Source of the DNA: Drosophila pseudoobscura
Lineage: Eukaryota > Arthropoda > Insecta > Diptera > Drosophilidae
Length of the DNA stretch: 64,000 bases
NCBI RefSeq assembly: GCF_009870125.1
Contig: NC_046680.1
Span: forward strand, 23,446,043 to 23,510,042
Reading direction: 5' to 3'
Position numbers and translations under genes: made by a program. The notes beneath the pieces are model-generated. The model searched no databases. It was not told where the DNA came from and worked only from the letters and a program-made list of their open reading frames with translations. How positions within the stretch are numbered: the first letter of the stretch is position 1; each line of letters begins with the position of its first letter. This document shows positions 22,410 through 31,623 of this stretch, in pieces.

Positions 22410-24795
22410 TTACAATGTCATTAGCGGTGGAAATAGTTTGTCCTTTATTTGAGATAATAAAAGTATGCAATAGATCTATAAGGGCATCCATTTTTTTGCC
22501 CATTTCACTTACAAGGAGAAGATTTTGGTGCACTACCTGCATTAGCTGGTCATTCACATATGGGGCCCCAGGCTGCTGGTATAGCTGTGGTTGGGGGGCG
22601 TGCTTCTGTGACTCTCGCTGCTGTTGTTGATGCCCACGAGAGGAGGAGTGTGGCCTGCTGATGCTGTTGCCCTGAAGGTCATCGGATGGTTGATTTTTGT
22701 TGCTAAAAGGCTGGAGGTTTGGCGTCTTATTAGTGTACCGGCTGATGGTGGGCTGTTGGGAGTTGTTATGTTGTTGCTGCAGGTTAGCCGGCGCAGGCTT
22801 TTGTGTCTTTCGCTGCTGCTGGTGATGCCCGCGAGGGACCCTGCTGATGTTGCTTTCCTGCTGGCCAACGGACAGTTTATTGTTGTTGCTGAAAAGTTGA
22901 CTAAAAAGCTGGCGTTTTGGGGCCTTGTTAATGTTCTGGCTGTTGGTCGGCTGGGAGCTGTTGTTGTTGTGCTGCTGCTGCGTGTTTTGGTGTGGTTTAG
23001 GTAGGTGGTGTTTTTGTTTTCGCTGCTGCCATCTCAAGCTTTTGTTTATTTCCCCGCTGTAAGCTGCATTCTGCCGAGTGGAGTTGATATTCTTCTGGTG
23101 CTGCCAGTTTGTCCGCTTTTGTTTTCCAATAGCAATGTGCGCCCGGTAGGATTTGAGTGTTGCCTGGGCTTGCTTAAACGCCTTGCAGCCCCTATAGCTG
23201 GCAACATGTCCTTCCCCACAATTGGCACATTTAGGATTTGGGATCTTAGCCTCGGCGCACGCTGTGGATGGGTGTGCCCCGGCACATTTTTGGCAAACAA
23301 AAGCTCGGCGACAGTAATTTTTACTGTGGCCAAAGCATTGGCAGCGGTGGCATTGAACAGGGTCAATGCGTCTCATTTGTCGTTCAACTGAAATTTCCTG
23401 GTTTCCCATAGTAGTCAGTGATAGGATTTTGTCATTACCATTGTCTAAGGTTGGTTCCAATTCAACTTCAAACATGTTTAACGGCTTGCGGCTGCGCCTA
23501 TGTTTAATTACATTTACATAACGCACTGAAAGACCCATCTCGCCAATTAATTTGCGTATCCAATCGCAAGGAGTAGAGTGATGCAGATTTCTCAAGATGA
23601 TACGGTAGCCACGTTCCTTGCGCAGCTGGTGTGTATGCATATTTATATTGTCTGCATCAAGTTTGGCCATGACTCTGTTGTAGGTTTCCATATCGCCGCA
23701 GTCCAGTTTAATTTTGTTACCCCTTACACTGGTAGTGGTAAATTTATTTTGTTCCCCTGGTGCGTTGTTAAGGGATTCTATTAAAGGCTGTATGTTAGAT
23801 ACGTCATGCAGATAGATGGCTGGTATTTTAGTTTCTGTGATAGGCCGTTGAGGTTCCTTCTGGTCTGCTGCCTTGTATTGTTGCTGCTGATGCGGCAACT
23901 GACCCTGATCCTGCAGGTGGCTCTGCTGAGTTTGCTGCTGTTGCTGTTGTTGCTGCTGACCCAAGGCTGAGTCACCTGGTATCTCTGCAGCGTCATCCCG
24001 TGTGTATGGATCCATTTCCATAGCTTCGCTGGGATGTCTGCTTTCTCCTGCATCGGCTGTTGCTGCCGTCGCAGTTTTGGAAAGAGTTTTGGCCAGTTTG
24101 GCCGCAATAGTGGGCCCAATATTCATTTTAACCGCCTCCATCACTATAGCAGCAGTGACAGATTGGGGACGCTTGGGTCGGGACAGAGTCAAGGGCAATA
24201 CTTTCCTTATTTTACTGCATAGGGGGCCTGGTTTTGTGGCCGGAGTTGTACTATGCCGGGCATCTCCTACTCGGTAGTTATTGCCTGCCTTTGATATAGG
24301 GTTCTTTGCAGTAGATTTGGGAGTTGAAGCCACACGCGGCCTGTGCGGTGGCGTGGTTGTCAAAGGATTTAGTCTGGTTTCTACTTTATTAATTTTGTCC
24401 ATTGTACTCTGGCCAGGGGTCTTGTTGTTGTTGTCGTTTATTTGGGTATGATTAGTGGTCCCGTCGCTGAGGGTTGATATACTGGATACCATTGGAGAGC
24501 AGTCCATAGTGGCGTTAGGCGAAGAAAATTCAGAGTTGCAGATGCTAATTGCATCTTTGTTGGTATTTAGATCAACTTTTTTCCCCTTAACCTCATATTG
24601 CACGCTTTCCACCCGCGCATCAATTGCATTTGCATTTGAATTTCCTACCGCACTTGGCTCAGCAGCCGGTGTATGCGGGGGAGATGGCTGCGTTTGAGGG
24701 GGAAATAAATCATTTGAAATTGAGTGATTCTCTTTCTCACACATATCCCGGTTTGATGCCATGTTGATAGTATTTGTTTTAAGGCGGGGTTTCAT
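22402..24795 (-). CDS. TelA ORF1: Gag with three zinc knuckles (797 aa)
   Basis: Nucleocapsid-type Gag of a telomeric retrotransposon; in the Drosophila paradigm such Gags carry element RNA to telomeres. The N-terminal ~270 residues are polar and low-complexity with a polyglutamine run near residue 278. A pre-zinc-knuckle domain starts near residue 320 (PAIYLHDVSNIQPLIESL) and includes YRIILRNLHHSTPCDWIRKL and LNMFEVELEPT. Three knuckles follow (about 472-535): CHRCQCFGHSKNYC, CQKCAGAHPSTAC, CANCGEGHVASYRGC. The C-terminus is Gln/Asn-rich and ends in a predicted helix (LLLVSEMGKKMDALIDLLH). The ATG at 24795 is the first in frame after the leader. It ends 8 nt inside ORF2. Confidence 0.93.
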   Translation of the reverse strand: MKPRLKTNTINMASNRDMCEKENHSISNDLFPPQTQPSPPHTPAAEPSAVGNSNANAIDARVESVQYEVKGKKVDLNTNKDAISICNSEFSSPNATMDCSPMVSSISTLSDGTTNHTQINDNNNKTPGQSTMDKINKVETRLNPLTTTPPHRPRVASTPKSTAKNPISKAGNNYRVGDARHSTTPATKPGPLCSKIRKVLPLTLSRPKRPQSVTAAIVMEAVKMNIGPTIAAKLAKTLSKTATAATADAGESRHPSEAMEMDPYTRDDAAEIPGDSALGQQQQQQQQQTQQSHLQDQGQLPHQQQQYKAADQKEPQRPITETKIPAIYLHDVSNIQPLIESLNNAPGEQNKFTTTSVRGNKIKLDCGDMETYNRVMAKLDADNINMHTHQLRKERGYRIILRNLHHSTPCDWIRKLIGEMGLSVRYVNVIKHRRSRKPLNMFEVELEPTLDNGNDKILSLTTMGNQEISVERQMRRIDPVQCHRCQCFGHSKNYCRRAFVCQKCAGAHPSTACAEAKIPNPKCANCGEGHVASYRGCKAFKQAQATLKSYRAHIAIGKQKRTNWQHQKNINSTRQNAAYSGEINKSLRWQQRKQKHHLPKPHQNTQQQHNNNSSQPTNSQNINKAPKRQLFSQLFSNNNKLSVGQQESNISRVPRGHHQQQRKTQKPAPANLQQQHNNSQQPTISRYTNKTPNLQPFSNKNQPSDDLQGNSISRPHSSSRGHQQQQRESQKHAPQPQLYQQPGAPYVNDQLMQVVHQNLLLVSEMGKKMDALIDLLHTFIISNKGQTISTANDIVNE

Positions 24796-25232
24796 TGGTA
24801 TTGGTGTAAAATTACAGGGCGCGAGTAATCTTATGAGTATTAGAGCTATTCAGCGCACACGGATTTATATTAACGCGTATACGTTTACATAGACGATGTA
24901 TTGGTGTGTAATTTGGCGCGAAAAGTCTTGTAAGTATTAAGCTATTCAGCGCATACAAATGTATGTTAATGCGTATACGTTTACATACACGGAACAAACA
25001 CTCGCAATACTTATACATGCGCGTCGGGTTTTACATAAAAAATTTTACCACGGTAAAATTAGTCAGAAAATAAAAACGCTCACGTACGAACAGCTTTGAA
25101 AAACGTTAACAAATTGTGTGGACAATTAGGGCGATTTAATTATAATTGATTTTATTAATTGTGTGTTTTTTAGAGTTTTTGTTATTTTTCAGATTTATTA
25201 GTTTTTTGTTTTGTTTGTTTTTTTTTGTTTTG

Positions 25233-25322
25233 TTTTGTGGTTGTGTGTCGACGGCGCGAGCACAATAAGACTGATTGGCCACAGTGACCCTCAGCTAATT
25301 TTATTTGTTTTCGCAATTTACA
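25233..25322 (-). repeat. Tag-like 3'-end remnant at the TelA 5' end
   Basis: About 86 nt (25237-25322) match the last bases of the TelA 3' end (GTGGTTGTGTGTCGACGGCG onward), preceded by a T-rich run. It is followed by a second T-run (25323-25330) and then the full 5' repeat. This is the pattern of HeT-A 5' tags, produced when transcription begins in the 3' end of the upstream element. Confidence 0.8.
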
Positions 25323-25326
25323 TTTT

Positions 25327-25904
25327 TTTTGTGGTTGTGTGTCGACGGCGCGAGCACAATAAGACTGATTGGCCACAGTGACCCTCAGCTAATTTTATTT
25401 GTTTTCGCAATTTACATTTGAACGCATTTACAAATATTTTTAACGGCTGTTATTTAACAGCTGAACCACTAATTACACATGGTTGGGACATTTAACTTTA
25501 CATTACAAGAAATCAAGACACTCTGGCAACAACGTGCATTTGTTTACATTTGGTAAGTATTAAAAATTATAAATTTAACAAATATAAGCTATATTAATTT
25601 TAATTTCTTTGCCCATTTAATTACAGCGGACGTATATGTATATAGGTATGGACCTCTATCATCAGCTCACTGGATGGAATTGGGTCTGTACAAGTTGGCT
25701 TGAGCAGGTGTCAAAACAATGGACCCGGTGATTTCATCAGGCTGCTGCAACCTCAGGGGAAGTATAAAGTGAGTAAGTATTTGATTTTTATAGATTGCTT
25801 CGCTTATATGCTTCCAGAGGGCGTGTCTTTCGGTGTGCGCCTTTCCACCATTGGCGCACTGGACGGCGGTGAAATTTCAGGTGACCTGGGAGCGGTCTGA
25901 GTAA
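25327..25904 (-). repeat. TelA non-terminal repeat, 5' copy
   Basis: Matches 17558-18134 through its end at GTAA (25904), where the T-run of the neighbouring TelC fragment starts. If transcription starts in the 3' repeat of an upstream copy, 25904 marks the 5' end of the RNA that was reverse transcribed. The sequence 24796-25232 between this and ORF1 is untranslated leader. Confidence 0.9.
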
Positions 25905-27467
25905 TTTTTTTCTTTCGCTTATTTGGAATTATTCCAAATTTTATACCCGCTTTGGGTTGAGGGCTCAACAGTGCTCCACCTTACAGGGGGGGAGGAACTG
26001 AGAGGCTGGGGTGTGAGCCGCCAGCAACCAAGCGCGTTGCTTTATTAGTTTCAGTTTTTGGGCAGTATATGTCTTAATATTAATTTATGTACATTTTTTT
26101 GTTGCTTGTTTTACAATTCAACTTTTAAACGGCACTCAAACACACTAGTACATTTAATGGCACAATAATAATTTACAAACATATAAACTGCAGCAACGAA
26201 ACACTTGTAACCTCGACTAGGCCCGCAGTCAGCAGGGGGCGGGGGGGCAAGGGAAAAAGAAAACAAGAGAGAGACAAAACATTCGGCACTTTGACGGAGG
26301 AACTAAACCTCAAACACGACTCGACTCCACAACGCTCACGACACGACCTTCCTCGTTGGGACACAGATCCAGACTCGAGACGATTCCACGATCGGGGCAA
26401 AAGGCTCCAAAAGAGGGAATCGTCAAGAGGGTGTCAAGTGTGTGTGTGCGGTGTGAAAGTCAAGAAAGATAAGTGGGGCCACGCTCGAAAGTATGCTGTC
26501 TCTTCCTTGCAATTCTCCCCAACTTGAAATTTGATTTGCAATCCCCTGTGAGTTTGTCAACTTGATGTTTTGTTGGCTGTTATGCGGTATGTGGTCTTCA
26601 GTCCCCTCTACTACCCTTGCCGCCTGCTGAGGGCAGACGACTAGGAATGTATCATGTACATGTGGGCGGGCAGTTTATAGGGAACGTAGTGGAATTATGC
26701 GAAGACTAGCAAATTTGGCTCAATTTAGGCCGTAGTGGTGGGGTGTGGCGGCAACTGATGCTGATTTGAAAGTCGATTACGAAACCGATAATCAATTCTC
26801 AGCACCGTTGCCGCCGAAGTTTTATCACAGATTGTGATAATTTTGTAGTGGGGTGTCGGAGAACCGCACTAATTACGATAATAATAATGGGGGGGGGAAG
26901 AAGGGGTTAAAGAAATGAGATCGAAAATTCAGAAAGTGCAGTGTTGCAACACGTAGTCAATTGGGGAATAGATAAAGAGAAAAGGTAAACAATGCATGTG
27001 CTTTGCGTGGAAAGACACTAAATAAAAAAGAGACAAGCACTTGCAGTAATAACAATACAGGTAAGTAGTAGACTGGAGTGGAGACGACGGAAAAACAGGT
27101 AATAAAAGAGATACTACACTGGAACAAAGACGAGACAAAACAGGTACAATTGATTTACGTTTACAATATTACAATAAACATAACAATTTAAAATAATGTC
27201 TATATCTTTTTTTTATAGCTACAGGGAAGACTAGAAGCATCGGCCGGCATAGCAAAACACAATGCTTGTAAAGACATTGCGTTGCATACCGGCCGACCCC
27301 GTCGTCCCCCCTGGTCGTCGAAATTGGCGTCATCCGGAGTCGTCAGAGGTAGCTGCAATTAGCACCTCGTCGTCGTTGTGGCTGTGGCTGCCCTCTTGGA
27401 GAACCAGTGGCACTGGTCCGGCCACCAGCTGGGAGCCAGGAGTAGACGGCACACATAGTACTGTGGC

Positions 27468-28090
27468 GACACGGGTCCGGCCGCCAAAGTGAAATGGATG
27501 TGAGTGTGTGTGTGCGTCGGTAATTTTGGCCCTGATGTAGAGCGAGTGGCACTGTTCCGGCCACCAGCTGTGGGCAATGGTGGACAATGACACACATTAC
27601 TCGAACGGCACAGGTCCGGCCGCCCAAGTGTAATGGATGTTTGTGTGTGTGTGTGTCTGAATGGCTGGCGGTAAGTATTTTCAGAGCCCTTTTTGAATCG
27701 TATTTGTGGCTGATGGATTTTTCCTTTTCCAGGACCATAGGGCACTCTGAATGCCATGGCACTGGATCCGGCCACCAACTAAGGACGATGGCGGACACGA
27801 CACACGCCTACTCAAACGGCACAGGTCCGGCCGCCCAAGTGTAATGGATGTTTGTGTGTGTGTGTGTCTGAATGGCTGGCATTAAGTATTTTGAGAGCCC
27901 TTTTTAATCGTATTTGTGGCTGATGGATTTTTCCTTTTCCAGGTCCATAGGGCACTCTGAATGCCATGGCACTGGATCCGGCCACCAACTAAGGACGATG
28001 GCGGACACGACACACATCTACTGGAGCGGCACAGGTCCGGCCGCCCAAGTGTAATGGATGTTTGTGTGTGTGTGTGTCTGAATGGCAGGC
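27468..28090. repeat. ~210-bp tandem repeats with TG microsatellite in TelC
   Basis: The phrase CACAGGTCCGGCCGCCCAAG recurs at about 27609, 27819 and 28030 (period 210-211), with a degenerate earlier copy near 27470. Each unit has a (TG)n run. On the + strand the first has a complete intron-like module 27671-27732 (GTAAGT to TTCCAG); the second has lost the donor GT (TTAAGT near 27882). Part of the TelC 3' UTR. Confidence 0.8.
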
Positions 28091-28203
28091 GGTAAGTATT
28101 TAATTGCTTTGATGGCGGCAGCGTCCGTTGTTAATTTTTGTTGTGGCATGCGATTGATATGCATTTGTCATTTAATCCATTTCAGTGGCAGAGATGTGTC
28201 CAG

Positions 28204-28490
28204 TTAGTACACAGCGTTCCAGGATATCTGGTTGTCAAGAAGGTACCTCATGTTGCGGGCGTAGGCCTTAATGCCATCCATGGAGTCGTCATCTGTCCAC
28301 ATCTCATCGTCATCGTTTTCTTCATCCGTTTCAGGATCCGTCTCTGGAGTGGCGGCTGGCGTTGGCGTTTTTTGTGGTGGCTGTGGAGCTGGGGCAGCCA
28401 CAGTTGCTGCTGTCATTGTTGGTGGATTTTCCGATGTCACTGGAACTGCTGGAGTTGCCGTCACTGCCTGGGATTGGATGAGCGAGGTGA
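28204..28490 (-). pseudogene. C-terminal piece of a TelC ORF
   Basis: An open frame entering from the junction encodes a Pro/Thr-rich stretch, an acidic run (ETDPETDEENDDDEMWTDDD) and the ending MRYLLDNQISWNAVY. The N-terminal part is lost by 5' truncation. I cannot tell whether it belonged to gag or pol. The upstream residues of the open frame are read through the A-run of the next element and are not part of the original protein. Confidence 0.55.
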
Positions 28491-28722
28491 TTTTTTTTTT
28501 TTTTTTTTTTTGGTTGTGTTCGTCTTGCGAACTAAATTGGCCGTCTCTCTTCATGTCAAACCAATCCCATCGCCACCTGCATTAGCAGGGGGGGAGGGAG
28601 GCTGACATGAAGAGAGAACCGTTTTATTTGATTATACTCTTAAAATTAGCATATTTTACAAATTGTTTCGCGCCGGCTGCTTATCTACATTACATGTAGT
28701 TGCAGAAGTGGCTGTTGATTGG
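28491..28722 (-). mobile_element. TelB, very short 3' tail copy
   Basis: A 21-nt T-run followed by ~210 nt matching the start of the next copy (28729 onward) almost exactly: ACTAAATTGGC, CACCTGCATTAGCAGGGGGG, ATACTCTTAAA, CATGTAGTTGCAG. It is either a severely 5'-truncated insertion or a tag of the element to its left. Confidence 0.75.
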
Positions 28723-29820
28723 TTTTTTCTGTTGTGTTCGTCTAGCGAACTAAATTGGCAGTCTCTCTTCATGTCGAACCAATCCCATCGCCACCTGCAT
28801 TAGCAGGGGGGGAGGGAGGCTGACATGAAGAGAGAACCGTTTTATTTGATTATACTCTTAAAATTAGCATATTTTACAAATAGTTTCGCGCCGGCTGCTT
28901 ATCTACATTACATGTAGTTGCAGAGGTGGCTGTTAATTGACAGGGTAACATTTGTTACGATATTGGCTTATTTGGTATTTTTTAGTAGGTATCGATAGTT
29001 TATCTAAATGCTAGGGTAACACTATACTTATTGCTACTTTGTTTACATTATTTTTAATTGTTTTTATTTTGATTTCAGGTGGAGTATGCAGCCGTGGAGA
29101 ACATCACTACGTCTATTGGTCTCGTCATCAGCTGCGAAGTGGAATCCTTGCGAGTGTCGGCGCTAAACTGGGACTGCAGGACAGCATCAACAGGGCTGAA
29201 GCTGGCCGAGGTCCAGTGCATCGTCATTCTGGATGTGGATTTCGATTTTCTGTGAAGGTGAGTGGATTCGTATCTGTGGAAGAATAAAAGGGGTTTTAGT
29301 TTCTTTTCAGCCGCCGCCATCATCTGGATTCTGGAGCTGCCGCTGTTCATCATCAGGTTCTCTGCTGGGGCCGTCATTTGCCTGCGTAGCAGCTGCATTT
29401 GCGCTACTGCGGCTGATTTCCATGTTGTGTGTTGCAAATGGATTGCGCAGCCAGTTCTCGCGTCTGACTTGGAGCAGTATTGTTTGGATGGCTGTCAGGC
29501 TTCTGTTGCTGTTTGGATTGTGCTCTTCAATCATTGCGGTATACCTTGGCCTGGCCAGCCTTCTTGGAATGTATGGATGCGTTGCGATCTCACAGGCAAG
29601 TAAGTTTGTGTGCTGCATTAGTCGAGTGTAGTAGTTCCTGCAGAGTCTGTTAAAAACTTCTTCCACAGTTGCTACTTGGAGATCCGCATGCAGTGCATTG
29701 TTGCTCACATACCAGGGAGCATTCGTCATTGCTCTGAGAGCTTTGTTTTGGATCGTCTGGAGCTTGGCCATTTGCATGCTTGAAGTCAGTGGCCCCCAGA
29801 CTGGCATGGCATACTGCCAT
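28723..29820 (-). mobile_element. TelB: 5'-truncated element retaining the pol C-terminus
   Basis: T-run 28723-28728, ~350-nt 3' UTR with a G-run near 28806 and ATACTCTT near 28853, then the pol end. It is truncated at about 29820, where TelD starts. It is related to the decayed fragments at 9755-11510 and contributes the block seen in the 1054-bp repeats. Confidence 0.75.
29307..29820 (-). pseudogene. TelB reverse transcriptase C-terminal fragment
   Basis: The frame reads AVWQYAMPVWGPLTSS-like residues at the truncation point, then QTIQNKALRAMTNAPWYVSN, EEVFNRLCRNYYTRLMQHTN and YIPRRLARPRYTAMIEEHNP, the thumb and post-RT region seen in TelA ORF2 (PIWQYALPVWG, QNQLLRKIVKASRYTRNQVI, FIPQRLDRPRYTKQ). 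Palm and fingers are absent. It ends NPDDGGG with a stop at 29307, much shorter than TelA, so the long C-terminal extension is not shared. Confidence 0.8.
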
Positions 29821-30576
29821 TTTTAATGTGTAAACTTGCTCAGGGCACTTAGTGTGACCCTGACGCAATCTTTATTAATGTTCTTATTACTATTAGCAAC
29901 ATATAACATTATTTATGGAAACTTACAAATTTTTTAACATTTAGGTATTTTTTTAACATTACGGTAACATTGATAAAAATATACAGAAAAATACTATACA
30001 GTTATCGATTATTGGCTTTTGTAAACAAAGTTAAGATTGGCTTTTGTTTTCTTCTTTTTTTTTGACTTAGGCATAAAATTTTTGTAACGCCGCTCCTGGA
30101 CCCCTCATCCGGTGCGAAACGGAGGCATGGACGACAGGGAGACCTCCAAGCATCAGCAACGCAAGCGCGGCATCGCCTCGTCCCTCTTTTCCTGGCCGAG
30201 TCCAATCGATGCAACTCTAAGAAGAACGGACGCATATGCTTCTTTCTGTGGATGAATATGAAACTCCTGGCTGATTTTAATATTATTTTATTTTCAGGTT
30301 TAAGTTTTGTTTGTATTTTATTTGCAGGTTTCGATTGGTTTGTTTGGAAGCTATCGTAGTAAGTGAATTAATTTGTGTTTTGGCTGATTATAAAATGTAT
30401 TCTATTTGCAGGTTCAATTGGTTTATTTGGAGTTTTGCGTTGTATTTGGTAAGCGAGTCTATTTCTGTTTTGGCTGATTTTGATTGTATTTTATTTGCAG
30501 GTTTTGATTGGTTTGTTTGATGGCTATCGTAGTAAGTGAATTGATTTGTGTTTTGGCTGATTATTAAATGTATTCT
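29821..30576 (-). repeat. TelD repeat, 3' copy
   Basis: 756 bp with a constant offset of 4494 from 34315-35070 and no difference noticed. It includes the first part of the + strand intron-like array. Confidence 0.9.
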
Positions 30577-31098
30577 ATTTGCAGGTTCAATTGATTTATT
30601 TGGAGGTTTGCGTTGTATTTGGTAAGCGAGTCTATTTATGTTTTGGCTGATTTTGATTGTATTTTATTTGCAGATATTGATTGGTTCGTTTGGAAGCTAG
30701 CGTGGTAAGTAAATTAATTTGTGTTTTGACTGATTTTAATTGTATTTTATTTGCAGGTTCAATTGGTTTATTTGGAGGTGTGCGTTGAAATTGGTAAGCG
30801 AGTTTATTTCTGTTTTGGCTGATTTTAATTGTATTTTATTTGCAGATTGTGATTGGTTTGTTTGGAAGCTAGCGTGGTAAGTAAATTAATTTGTGTTTTG
30901 ACTGATTTTAATTGTATTTTATTTGCAGGTTCAATTGGTTTATTTGGAGGTGTGCGTTGAATTTGGTAAGCGAGTTTATTTCTGTTTTGGCTGATTTTGA
31001 TTGTATTATATTTGCAGGTTTTGATTGGTTTGCTTGAAGGTGATTTGGTAAGCGGTTTAATTTATGTTTTGGCTGCTTTTAATAAGTTTTATTTGTAG
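30359..31098 (+). other. array of nine minimal intron-like units, antisense to TelD
   Basis: On the + strand: 30359-30411, 30449-30500, 30532-30584, 30622-30673, 30705-30756, 30794-30845, 30877-30928, 30966-31017 and 31048-31098. Each is 51-53 nt, starts GTAAGT, GTAAGC or close, has CTGATT or CTGCTT about 25-30 nt before the end, and ends TTTGCAG (the last TTTGTAG). The intervening pieces are 37 and 31 nt in alternation (last 30). Lengths and signals fit Drosophila short introns. The underlying repeat is a dimer of about 172 bp. No conserved reading frame links the short exons. Confidence 0.75.
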
Positions 31099-31623
31099 GT
31101 TTATACTTTCTGGACTTGGTGATAATGCGTCAATCCTCGCCGTAACCATTGGACCAAGTCTTAACCACTCGGCTGGAGGACGCCTTCCTTTTCATCCCCT
31201 CTGTGGTCTGGCACCATAATTTCTTGTATACCCAATGGCTGGCCCCTGATTCCTTCAAGTATTGTCTCCCTAGTGCATTTCCCTTGAGCATACATTCCTC
31301 TGTACATGTTCATTTGCAGTTCGCAGAATCTGTCCGTGTGTTTGTTTTGTTTTTTTTTTTCTTTCTACGGGCTCTTATTGTCCATTTTAGCCTTTTCTTC
31401 AATCTCCAATCCAAAGTTCAGCCATTTTATTTTTGATCCCGCAGGCGTTCAAGAAAGTTGTTTTAAGCCTATTGGAGTTGGGCAGGTTAGCCCCGGTCGT
31501 GTCAAGAGTTTGTGGCGGAAAGCGATTGGAATGTGGGAAATGGCTTGCGTTATTATTGTTTGTGTTCATGTCTGTAAATTATTCGGTAGTTTAGTTAGAT
31601 GTAATGTATAGCAATGAGTTGTT

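Larger units (their letters stand above)
17558..25904 (-). mobile_element. TelA: complete two-ORF TART-like telomeric retrotransposon
   Basis: Read on the minus strand: 5' repeat 25904-25327, a second short 3'-end remnant 25322-25233, 5' leader, ORF1 Gag 24795-22402, ORF2 endonuclease/reverse transcriptase 22409-18018, and 3' repeat 18134-17558. Identical non-terminal repeats with Gag plus Pol are the known architecture of TART. It is the only element in the window with an intact polymerase and therefore the likely source of reverse transcriptase for the gag-only families. To the right it meets the T-run of the next element at 25905; to the left it abuts TelG0. Confidence 0.88.
25905..28490 (-). 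mobile_element. TelC: 5'-truncated telomeric element fragment
   Basis: It starts with a T-run at 25905, has a G-rich tract near 25986 like other 3' UTRs here, and ends inside an ORF at 28490, where the next T-run begins. Between 25905 and 27240 I see no coding sequence, only AT-rich stretches and another G-run near 26890. The 27468-28090 part is a ~210-bp tandem repeat. The remaining ORF piece is at 28490-28204. Confidence 0.65.

Noticed and set aside
28491..28511. 21-nt T-run as a mononucleotide microsatellite
   Set aside because: It sits exactly at the boundary between TelC coding sequence and a TelB 3' end and so is the oligo(A) tail of an insertion.
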